DNA from: Scilla litardierei
Taxonomy: Eukaryota > Streptophyta > Magnoliopsida > Asparagales > Asparagaceae
DNA: 64,000 nucleotides
NCBI GenBank assembly: GCA_030789695.1
Contig: CM061132.1
Coordinates: 161,430,817-161,494,816 of the forward strand
Reading direction: 5' to 3'
In this document: piece by piece, positions 35,226 to 44,925 of the stretch
Layout of the letters: each line of letters opens with the position of its first letter
How positions within the stretch are numbered: position 1 is the stretch's first letter
Made by a program: the position numbers and the translations under genes
Notes under the pieces: generated by a model
What the model saw: only the letters and a program-made list of their open reading frames with translations
The model's database searches: none
What the model was told of the DNA's origin: nothing

Positions 35226-35372
35226 CCCGATCTATGGTTTATAAAAAACCAATTTTTTTGGAAAAATTACTCAAACCCCAAATTTTGCACAGATCCGAAT
35301 AGAAAACAGATTAAAAATCAGATTTTTATCAGATCTACTATGAGCAAGCAAAAAATTTAAGATCCACAGCAC

Positions 35373-35388
35373 GGTGGCTTTGATACCA
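35373..35388 (-). other. Copia-2 primer-binding site
   Basis: TGGTATCAAAGCCACC on the minus strand, 2 nt from the LTR end; complementary to the 3' end of initiator tRNA-Met as in many plant Copia elements. Confidence 0.8.
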
Positions 35389-35390
35389 CT

Positions 35391-36112
35391 TGTAGAGACT
35401 AGAGATCTAGACATGCGTTTTAGCCAAACAACACAAATCTAGATGTATAACATGCGGAACCTTAAATCATTAACCTACTCTATTTAGCGGAAGCGTACCT
35501 GAGTCCATCGCAAATAATCTGAAAGATCCTGACAATAGCGCAACGGTCGATCTTCCAGAATAGCACGAATCAACCGGTTGGAGAATCCATTTAGCCTTCT
35601 CCCGGTTTCTTTCCTAGCGACGGGACGTAGAAAAGACGGCTCAATTTGTTCGTGTATTCCAGGGACCATGACCGCTAATATTTATAGGCTAGCCTCCATA
35701 GCCCTAGGGTTTCCAACTCGGCCTATCAACGAGTTGAAGCCCAATAGTCTCTACACATAAAGGACCCACAACCTGTTTAACTCATTTAGCCCATTTAATT
35801 AATTAAAACCAGATCACTTAATAAATTGGGCTTAATATGACAGCGTAACACTTATATAATTATTCACCGCATATTAGCCCAACGTTGGATTAAGATCCAA
35901 CTTAGTTGGATAAGTTCCAACAAACCTAACAAGTTACTTAGGCTAAACATAAGTTGTTATTTTATTATTGCTGAAGTAGCCGGCTACTTCTTTGAACCAG
36001 TCGACTAATTCTAAGGCTTTTTGAGCTCATTAATTTTTATTTGCATTAATTATTTTGAAACACCAATTACACACACTCTAGTGTTTTGTTTGCTATAAAC
36101 AGGATCCTAACA
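35391..36112 (-). repeat. Copia-2 5' LTR
   Basis: 722 bp on the minus strand, beginning TGTTAGGATCCTG and ending AGTCTCTACA. A TATAAATA box is at 35686-35679 on the minus strand. Only one copy is found in the window. Confidence 0.8.
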
Positions 36113-37568
36113 CTGATTCGTTATTTATGCTGTTATTAAGGTTAATTTATCGCAGGCGACAATTCGAACGCACGAATATGGAGGCAATGGACGCGTGAAA
36201 AAATAATAAATAAATAAATAATCTCCTTTTCACTCAGCTTTGTTTGAGAGATTCAATCATGGCGCTATCTGTTGCCGTAGGACCCATCGGCTACTCGGCA
36301 GAGTGGTGATAGGTTTCCATATGAGCCCTCGTCGTCGCCCCCGCCCCCGCCGCTGCGGCAGCGATAGTGATCTTACGGTCTGAATCCGACCCGATGAGGG
36401 CTTTGGATCACTGGAAGCCATGTTGGAGGTGGCTCCATCCGTGGTGGCCATGCCCTGCCCTGACCTACCGAACCCAGGGCAGCCGCCCAGGGCCCAAGGC
36501 CAGGGGGCCCATTTATTTTAAATGTATATGTACAATACATTAATACATTATATAGTAAATTAATAATAATATGAAAAAACGGTTCCGTCAGTTCGTTATC
36601 TCTTCGCAGACGGTTCCTATTCTCCGAGACACGTTCCCTTTCTTCTCAGGAACCGCAAAACGCAAACCGAGGCGACACCGCGACAATTTCGTTCTTCTCG
36701 CATTGATTATTTATTGGTGTTCTGTTATGCGCTGGTCAAAATAAACAAATTGAATTTTTTTCAGTTAATTCATGTAAAACTTTTGTTTTGATGAGACATA
36801 TTAATTTTTTTATTATATTGTAAAGTTTTCTTAACTGGATAAATAATTTTACATATTAAAGTATGGTGTGAATATGCCAAGAATTCCAAATCAAGCCGAG
36901 TCAGACGTGGAGTGATCATAATGACATGTTCTCGTATGTCAATCCTTATATTTGTTTTATTTTAAGGGGTATTGGTTTTATGTCCCCCCCTATTTTGGAC
37001 CTTCTTTTAGCATATCAATAAAATTTCAGGCGTAGTGATGAGCCTCCTAGCATTGCACTTGGCTAAGTTCCAAACCCCAAAAAAAATTAATATTTCAATT
37101 TTTTTTTAAAAATATATTTAAATTGCCCAAATTTTTAACTCGTCCTGGGCACCAATCTCTTCAGGACCGGCCAGCTCCTCGCATATGGAGCCATCGACTA
37201 TTAGTTGATTGCCATACTCCTCGATCGTCGGCACAGGCGAGGAGGAGGGCGGAGAGGGAGAGGAGGGCAGCGGTGGAGAGGAAGGAGGTGCGGAGGAGGG
37301 TGCTGTCGAGGGAGTCGAAGGGGAGCCGGAGAGGGAGACAGTTTTTCACGGGCTGAGTGGAGAAATTTTTTGTTGTTGTTTTCCTAGGGGTTCGGAGGGG
37401 GAAAAGCTGGAGTGAAATTTTGGTTGCTTTTTTCCCTCGTTTTCTCTCATTTTCATTTTCTCTTTTCTTTTCTTTCTAACCAAACAGGAGGATACCGATT
37501 TCACTCTTGATTTCTTTCCATTACACCTTCATTTTCCCTCAAACTAAACAGACCCTAAGTAAGATGAG

Positions 37569-37603
<35 letters not shown>

Positions 37604-39108
37604 TGAATCTGGCAAAAGACAATACAAATTATCTGGCTCATGGGATCTATAGTGGGTAGTGTCATTAATGGGAAGGAAGAGTTGTATTGTGAAATGTGCA
37701 TGTAACGGGTCCAGAAACTAGGTTGGCATGCAAGGGAGAGTACTACACTCCTGATGCTCAGTTATCCACCTCTTCCCACCCCATTTCCACTCATTTCCTA
37801 CCATGGTCCCATTTCATTATTTAATCCGCAACATTTCCTGAAAAATCAACTTCAAATCTTGCACTTCAAAAGCTTTTAGAGGTCCCAATCACTCACCTGA
37901 ATGCCCAAATCTGGCTGCAAGCCAACCCTTGGCCAGGACCGTGATCAGTTGTCTCAATTAGACCCACACGAGTTAACCATTAACAAAATAACATCAAATG
38001 ATTTCAAATGTGCACTGACGTTGCAATGGGACCATGGTCATAAATAGAAGATCAAGAAACAAATTTATATGAGTCTGCCTTCCCTGCCTGTGGCTTGACC
38101 ACATAGGCTCGGTCTCTCGTGAGCCGTGTTCACTTGAAATTCGAGTGACAAGACCATCGAACAACCAAAAAAAAACCTACAAGACCGTCTTAAGAAATAA
38201 GTAAATGCAGTTTTATCCGTTTGTTTCAGCTAGTGTTGACAGATGGGTTCCGCCCTCATGTAAATATGGGCCGACGAAGACGTCTTCGTTGAAATGTGTC
38301 TTTAGCCCTTAATTTCCTCAGTAGTGGCCAATTAAGTGAGTCATGATGATGTGGTTGACTCATTCAAACCGAGAGCAATAATGAAACACAACGTCTTTCC
38401 TGGGGCTTTTTAGTACCACTGTCTGTATTTTTGTGTGTGTGGTCTAATGGCATTAAGTGTGAGGCATGGGCTTCGACAAGGACATCAACAGGAGTTAATT
38501 GCTGAGGACGCAAACCGTTAACCATCCAGCCGCAAGGGGCCGCGGCCATTAAGGGTGGTTGATGGGCCGAGCAAGGACGTCTTCATCAACCCGCATTGAT
38601 CAGCCACAGGACAAGGTTGGGTCGGTTCCTTATGGATCGTGCCGTCATGGGCTGGCCCGTGAGCCGAGCCGAGCTAGTATTTTTTGCGGGGTGGCCCGTT
38701 TTCGGCTCGTGAATTTCTTCGGCACAATTTGATATTAAATTTGATATTATGTATTCTCTAGTATTACCCATGTCCAGCCCATCCTAGCAGTTTGTAAATG
38801 CAGACACATTAATTACATGCATTACTTGATTAAGAGTGTGTAAGCCCGTATACAGTTTGCTTCAAATTTGTTGAACGAAATGTTTCACCAAGCTGTTCAA
38901 ATATGGGGAATATGTTTATGGTGGCTTTTTAAATGTAATTTCTAGTGGTTGTGAATGAAAGAGAAATAGAGAAGAAGTAACTAGTTATATGGATACTAAC
39001 ATTTGAGGAAGGTTTAAAAAATGGATAAATATGAAAATATTCAAAAATTTGGGAACCAGTGACAAAATGAATGGTTTAATAATTAAATATTTAAAAGAAA
39101 ATATTAAG
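36113..39108. other. Gene-poor stretch
   Basis: No intact gene was recognised. A block at about 36460-37180 starts with CAGGGCAGCCGCCCAGGGCCC and ends with a GTCCTGGGC...CAGGACCGGCC segment and may be a non-coding transposon remnant. A 62-codon minus-strand ORF (37349-37161) has a Leu/Ala-rich hydrophobic centre resembling a transit or signal region but no continuation. A long G-run lies at 37572-37601. The rest looks unique. Confidence 0.4.
37572..37601. repeat. Homopolymer G30
   Basis: About 30 consecutive G; G-quadruplex-prone and of uncertain true length. Confidence 0.9.
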
Positions 39109-39180
39109 GGGGCGTTGCGAGAATCGAACTCGCGACCTCTCGCACCCGAAGCGAGAATCATACCACTAGACCAAACGCCC
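39109..39180 (-). tRNA. tRNA-Pro (anticodon CGG)
   Basis: 72 nt on the minus strand. The acceptor arm GGGCGTT pairs with AACGCCC (39116-39110), with a discriminator C. The D arm contains GGTCTAGTGGT. The anticodon stem CTCGC/GCGAG encloses the loop TTCGGGT, giving CGG. The T arm is GCGAG-TTCGATT-CTCGC. No intron; CCA is not encoded, as expected for nuclear genes. Downstream on the minus strand a TTTTCTTTT run can terminate Pol III. All stems pair, so the gene looks functional. It lies about 230 bp upstream of the proposed Tat LTR start. Confidence 0.93.
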
Positions 39181-39409
39181 TTGTTGTCTATTTGTCGATA
39201 TTTCGATTATTTAATATTTGTATATTACTTTATACTTTTTAAATTTTTAAATCCTTGCCCAGCCGGAGTTTAGGGTATGAGACTCGGCGTTATATAGATT
39301 GGATATTTTGGTCATCTCATTTGAAGGGTTGGCGTCTTCATGGTTCGGCTAGCTTTGCAATATGGGAGAAGAAGCCATTCTAACGGTTACGACTAAAGAT
39401 CGGAACGGT

Positions 39410-40493
39410 GTTAAAAACCTAAACAAACAAAATACTTAGGCGAAGCAATCCACTTAACGAATAGAAGAAGAGGGGACTTAAATCAAGAACCTCGCCCCCT
39501 TGTAGCCTCAACATCCTCCAAGCTCTCCAGTCGAGCAACGAGCTCGCTCATCGTCCAAGAAGTTCGCCTCGCCGAACAAAAAGGTTGCTCGTCGCCCCCA
39601 GACTCGCCAATTGGTCGCACATTCTCCTCCAAGCTCTCCGGCTGAGCGAAAAAGTCGCTCATCGTCCTCCAAGTTCGCCCTCCCAACCAAGTCACGAGGG
39701 TCAGCCCCCGAGAGCTTGGGACATCGAGCTTAGGTGACGAGCTCGACGGCCTCAAGAAGCGACCAAGCGACCCATAAACGGCCACACCTCTTGAATGCAC
39801 TTTGATGTTACTTAAGCCTATCGAGTACGAAAAACAACCTCGAACGAGAATATATCTGACACTCCTACGCTCTGACGCTCTGACAATTTCACGCCTGACA
39901 GTTTCACACACTGACACTGTCGGTTCTGACATTAACGACTCTGACATCTTCGACCGAACCTTCAACAGTCTGACATGTCAGCTCAGTGCGCCAGTTAAGC
40001 CGAAGCTAACCAAGTCACTCAGCTATAAATACTCATCTGCCTCCATCGACAAAAAAAGGTTGGTTGATAGAAATTACAAACTCACACTTCATACACAAGA
40101 CCAAATATCTTCCATATATTTGCTCTTTCACTCAAGGTTGCTCACGTAAGGTCGACCTATCTTAACCTCGGCCTCGTATTCTAAGTCTCAATACTGACTT
40201 AAGCATCGGAGAGGCTAAGGGTTGGCACCCAACCCCACCGTTCTGACGAGCCGCTCTTTGCGCAGGAAAGATCGTCCAAGCACCAAACAACCGACTACCA
40301 ACTCCAGATAAGCGGCGTTCAAGAGGCGACCTTGAAGAATTGATCTCGTGATCAACATCTGAAGCGTGATCAGCCGCTACAACCCCTTATTATTTGTAAA
40401 CATCCTCTACAAACACTCATCACTTGTTAATCATCGTGCCCTTGATTTCCCAATAAACAAATAACATTGTCGGGCGGATTTCGACTCGCAACA
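39410..40493 (+). repeat. Element A 5' LTR (left edge approximate)
   Basis: It ends TCGACTCGCAACA, three bases before the primer site. It includes a TATA box TATAAATA at 40024-40031 and a roughly 117-bp internal direct repeat (39513 and 39630, sharing CAAGCTCTCC and GCTCGCTCATCGTCC). The start at TGTTAAAAACC (39410) is a guess, since no second LTR is available for comparison. Confidence 0.55.
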
Positions 40494-40495
40494 AT

Positions 40496-40510
40496 TGGCG
40501 CCGTCTGTGG
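40496..40510 (+). other. Element A primer-binding site
   Basis: TGGCGCCGTCTGTGG, the standard Tat-lineage primer-site type. Confidence 0.8.
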
Positions 40511-40530
40511 AAATCTTAGAGTCACACCCC

Positions 40531-42415
40531 ATGTTAAATCCCATACACAACTATCGCAGTCCCAACCATGGCAAAGCACCCATGTATGAGGAGTCATGCT
40601 CTCATAGATTGACTCCCCTGACGGACTTACCCCCTGAGGAGACGGCTAAGGCCATTCAGGCCTCAGCCCATGTTCTCCACCAAAGTTTTGAAGCATTCGC
40701 CAAGATGATGAAAGATTTTGATGCGGCTAGAGCCGGGGCACCCCTAGGCCCCTCTAAGCCCCAGAACATGAGGCGAACCCTCCGTCCTAAGTTCGAGGAA
40801 GAAGCGGCCACTCAGCAGAGAGGGCTCAACGAATAAATAGCGGCCCAATAAAGGCAACTTGATGAGGAAGCAGAGGCCGCTCGGCAGTGGCGGCTCGACC
40901 AAGAAGCTGCTATTCGACAAATATGCCTGGAGGAAGAGGCATATGCCGCTCTGCAAATGCAGTTAGATGAAGAAGCTGCCCGTCGACAGCTCTGATTCAT
41001 CATCGTCGAGCACGAGAGGCTTCAGAGAGAGAAATATGAGCTCCCAGAGGAGTCGACCCCGAGTCTACGGTACAAGAATCTGTGTAGCCCACCATCAGTG
41101 GAGTCCTCGCCACTTAGGAGGAGCACCTGCCGATCGTCATGCCAATCTCATAGGCGTAATGATCGACGTCGACAAAGCCGTAATCGGAGTTGGACCCCCG
41201 GGTGGCGGGGAAGGGATGTCTCTGAGCACCGAAGCGGCTCGTCTAACAAATCCAGTGGTTGGCATGAGGGCCGAGGTGGTCATTACAACTTTTGAAGGTC
41301 ACCCAGGCATCCCCCTACCCAGAAAAGGCTAACCCACTAGCCAGATGGGTGATCTCTGCCCCAATACCTCGTAGGTTCATGCTTCTCCCACTTCAACTAT
41401 ATGATGGTGCGGGAAATCCCCTCGAACATGTGCAGCGGTATAGAGGGGCAATGGAGATTCAAGGCGCGGATGATGCACTCATATGCCAGGCCTTCCAGAC
41501 AACTTTGAAACTGTCGGCTCTAGAGTGGTACAATGATCTGCCCACCCGAACCATCGAATCCTTCGGTGATCTGTCCCACAAGTTCTGTCAACAGTTTCGG
41601 ACGGGGCGGAGAAGGAAGAAACCCACGGACTATCTATTTTTGATAGTCCAGAAAGAAGAAGAAACCATCCGGAAATTTTTGCATCGTTTCCAGAAGGAAA
41701 GGCTTGGCGTGACGTGCTGTGGAGATGAGCTCGCCATGGCGGCCTTCAAAAGGGGGCTAACTAATCGAAGTCTCCACAAGTCGCTCATCCAAGATCCGCC
41801 GGTCGATCTTGACGCGCTCGTCACCAGGGAGGAGAAGTTCATGCTGAACGAGGAGGCTCTGGGAATGAAGAAGGAAGTCGCCCCAAACGGGGCGCCCCGC
41901 AATAGCAACAGCCTAATTATCGGCCAAGGTAGGAAGACCACCCAAGAGGCCGCGACCAACCGGGCAACCAAAGGCGCGACCAAGTAGGCCATCGACCGCA
42001 AGATCGTCCCGGTCCAGTGCGAGAGTTCGCCGCACCCAGAGAGCCCCCACGGGTGGTCAATAGGCCCGAAGGACCGCAACAGGCCCAATACACGAGGCTC
42101 AATGCCCCCATGATTGAAGAGTTGGCCGCAGCAATAAGAGCCGGACTTCTTCAAGACCCGCCTCAGGAGATGAGATCGAACCCAGCCACGAGAAATCTAC
42201 AAAAATACTGTCGATATCATCATGATCACGGTCATGATATCGACGATTGCTTCACTTTAAAGAGAGATATCGAACGGCTGATTCAGGAGGGCCATCTCGG
42301 AGGGTTCGTCAATGGCAGGAGACCGGTTCGCGATGAGAGAGCGCCCCGGGAGCACGGCGGCTGAACCAACCCTAGAATGCCGAACAAGACACCCCTTGCC
42401 AGTCTAGACTGGTCA
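40531..42415 (+). pseudogene. Element A gag
   Basis: The N-terminal part (40531-40836) has PLTDLPPEETAKAIQASAHV, then a Glu/Ala/Gln-rich coiled-coil-like stretch broken by stops. The capsid part (41340-41960) has the Retrotrans_gag signature (LYDGAGNPLEHVQRYRGAM, ALEWYNDLPTRTIESF, FLHRFQKERLGV, FKRGLTNRSL). The nucleic-acid-binding end (42190-42330) contains KYCRYHHDHGHDIDDCFTLK, the Tat-type Cys/His motif, followed by IERLIQEGHLGGFV. The parts lie in different frames, with stops at about 40837, 40849, 40995 and 41987, so no full Gag can be made. Confidence 0.75.
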
Positions 42416-42569
42416 TGCGCATAGATGTGATATGCGACGGGCCGTCCTCAGGTGGAGTCTCGTCATCGGCCAAGAAGGCCTATGCTCGACAGATGATGGC
42501 GATGGATTTTGGCACAGGAGCAAAGCGGAGTAGAGTAGCTCACCCCCCATCTCTTTCTCTAACGATGAC

Positions 42570-42957
42570 TTGGAAAGGGTCGAACTACTGCATGACAACG
42601 CCATCGTCATCGAGGCCCAAATCGGGATGGCCATAATTAGCCGCCTATTGATCGACACTGGAAGCTCATGCGACATTCTATTCATGTCAACGGTCGAGAA
42701 AATGGGGCTGAAGGCAGATCTGAAGCCATGTACGGGTCCGATTGTCGGCTTCACCGGCCACTCAGTTCTCATTGTCGGAGTAATCACTCTGCCCCTATCT
42801 CTACGGGAAGAGCCGAGAATCGTCACTTGGATAACACAATTTGTTGTCGTCGACATAGCGTCAGCGTACAATGGCATCATAGGGCAGCCATACATGACTG
42901 CCATCGCAGCTCTCCCCTCACTGCTGCATCAAATGATTAAGTTCCAGACTCTATAGT
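42570..42957 (+). pseudogene. Element A aspartic protease
   Basis: A frame with HDNAIVIEAQIG, the catalytic LLIDTGSSCDILF, a flap region GFTGHSVLIVGVITLPL, and AYNGIIGQPYMTAIAALPS, as in Gypsy retropepsins. It ends 15 bp before element B. The active-site DTGSS is intact, but the flanking polyprotein is broken. Confidence 0.8.
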
Positions 42958-42972
42958 GGGTTGGGCAAGTGT

Positions 42973-44334
42973 TGTAGGGATATATGCCCTCAGATCATTT
43001 GTATTTGATGCAAATGATAATTTAAGCTTAGATAGGGACTATTTTGCATTTGATGCAAAAGCGATTAAATGTGTATTAAATTGTTTAATACAATATTTAA
43101 TAAAATAAACGCAAGGAAAAGTTCACGGGTAAGACGGGAATGTCCCGGTCTAGACCCAGGTTCGAACGGCGTCCAAATCGGACACCAAATGCTCAAGTTA
43201 GAGCCAAAACAGCCCAAAGGATCAAACCAGGCCAGACCCAGTAAATGTCAGACAGAACAGGCTGCCTGGGCTAGCCCAGACGCTGCCTGGGCTAAGCCCA
43301 GGCTCGGCCTGGGCAAGCCCAGGCGCAAGCCTGGGCTAAGCCCAGGCCGCCTGGGCTCTGCCCAGGCAGATTTAGGCGCGCGCGGGATGCGTGGGGCCTA
43401 CCTGTGGGTCCCACCTCTAGGGTTTTGAACCATATGTGTGCTGAATCAAATGACGGCTCAGTTTTTGCGAAAAACTAGCCTAGGGCTGATCTTTGGACAC
43501 TCAATTGGAGGGTCAAACGAACTCCGATTGACGAACGGTTTTTTCCTATGCGTTCACCGTTGAACGCTTGTCGTATTGATAGGTTGTATCGATCTTGAAG
43601 CTCAACGGTGAGTGAGTTAAAATTCACGGAAGTTTGCACTTTGTGAAGTGCAAACTAACTTGATTTTAATTAACTCATTATTTAGTCCCACATCAGATTT
43701 TGAGAAAAGGGGTGAGTCCGCCGCCTATATAAATAGAGGTCTCCCCCCTTTCTCAAAACTCGTCCCAAGCTCTAGATCTGAGCGGCTCTCGTAAATGTTG
43801 GAGCACGCTTGGATCTAAGCTAAATTAATATTTCTCCTATCCCTATAAATTTCTGCCTTACTCCTGAGGGCTCTAGCAAAGCTGCAAAGGAGTTCGGATT
43901 CAGATCCGAAATCTAGGCGGAGGTTTCACTCGCGTGAAACTTTCTTCGGCGCGTGGTTGGCTCGGCGACATGGGATTGATCGCCTCGGGATGCGGAGCGG
44001 TTCGAGGAGCGGTGCGGGGAGCGGTTCAAGGAGCGGCTCGGCGTGAGACGGGAGCAGCTCGGAAGACGGCGCAGAACATCTCGCCTGCCCCAGGGCTGAG
44101 ATTCCGGGTATGTGTTTAAGTTTTCATTTAATTATTCGCAGTAGTTAGATCCCTCTTGGGGTGGTCAGATCCACCCCAAGTTGGCAGAGTTCCTGGCTAA
44201 TAGGGTCTGGTTCATTAGGGTTGCATGTTAATTAGATTAACATAAAATTTTTCCGTTGCATTTCTGTCTATGTTCCGTCCGACTTAGGACGGGACTAGAG
44301 TTTTTGTGCCCTAAGGGTCCCAGAAAACCCTGCA
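42973..44334 (+). repeat. Element B 5' LTR
   Basis: 1362 bp. It contains a GCCTGGGC/GCCCAGGC inverted-repeat array (43263-43367), a USE-like TCCCACATCA (43691-43700) and a TATA box TATATAAATA near 43726. Confidence 0.9.
43263..43367 (+). repeat. GCCTGGGC/GCCCAGGC palindrome array, left LTR of B
   Basis: About five back-to-back inverted repeats, each GCCTGGGC, a 2-3 base loop (TA, TAA, AA, TAA, TCT), GCCCAGGC. The right-LTR array (49704-49871) is 62 bp longer with about three more units. Confidence 0.85.
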
Positions 44335-44348
44335 TTGGTATCAAAGCC
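44335..44348 (+). other. Element B primer-binding site
   Basis: TTGGTATCAAAGCC directly after the LTR; initiator-Met tRNA type, as in Copia elements. Confidence 0.8.
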
Positions 44349-44419
44349 ATCTCTGTATGCTGATCTAGGACTGCGAATTTATTATTTGAATGCTTTTACA
44401 GAAAAATGTTTTCTTTAAA

Positions 44420-44925
44420 TTTATGCGATAAATTTAATTTTTTTTAAAAAAAATGTTTTCTTTAAATTTATGCGATAAATTTAAATTATTTTTAAATGTT
44501 TAAAATTTTTATATGATAAATTTTAAACATGAAAGTTTTAAAATGGAATTTTAAATTTATGCGATAAATTTTAAAATTGTTTTAAAGCTTTAAAACTTTA
44601 TGCGATAAGGTTAAAAGGTTGTTTAAAATTTTATGTGATAAATTTTAAGCATGGAATTTTTAAATGATGTTTTAAATTTATAAGATAATTTTAAAAACTG
44701 ATTTTAAAAGTTTAAAATTTTTATGCGATAAATATTTTAAAGTAGCAAGCAAATGTTATGTTTTTTAAACAAGCTTTTACTTTATGAGATAAAATAAAAT
44801 GTTTTAAAAATCGTATTTTTTAAATTTAAATGTTAAATTTAAGTATGCATGCTAAAATTGTTTATGCGATAAACTTTAGTCTATTTAATTGTTAAATAGT
44901 TGTACACTTTTTTATGCGATAAAAT
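44420..44925 (+). repeat. Degenerate TTTATGCGATAAA array
   Basis: About 11 occurrences of TTTATGCGATAAA or close variants (TATGTGATAAA, TATAAGATAA, TATGAGATAAA) spaced about 40-80 bp in very AT-rich DNA. The motif is itself an inverted repeat TTTAT-GCG-ATAAA. Confidence 0.7.

Larger units (their letters stand above)
29417..36112 (-). mobile_element. Copia-2: nearly complete Copia element lacking its 3' LTR
   Basis: Minus-strand order: 5' LTR (36112-35391), primer-binding site TGGTATCAAAGCCACC (35388-35373, initiator-Met type), a long leader with a GC hairpin array, then gag, protease, integrase, RT and RNase H, and a polypurine-like TTTTAGTGGGAG at 29430-29419. An LTR should follow to the left, but the expected TGTTAGGATCC start is absent. 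Instead, a 15-bp repeat GAAGCACTACAAAAA occurs at about 29301 and 29400, suggesting a deletion removed the 3' LTR. The reading frame carries four stops and one frameshift. Confidence 0.88.

Noticed and set aside
36460..37180. Possible DNA transposon with CAGGGC...GCCC-like ends
   Set aside because: No clear terminal inverted repeats or target duplication could be fixed by eye; mentioned only in the description of the stretch.
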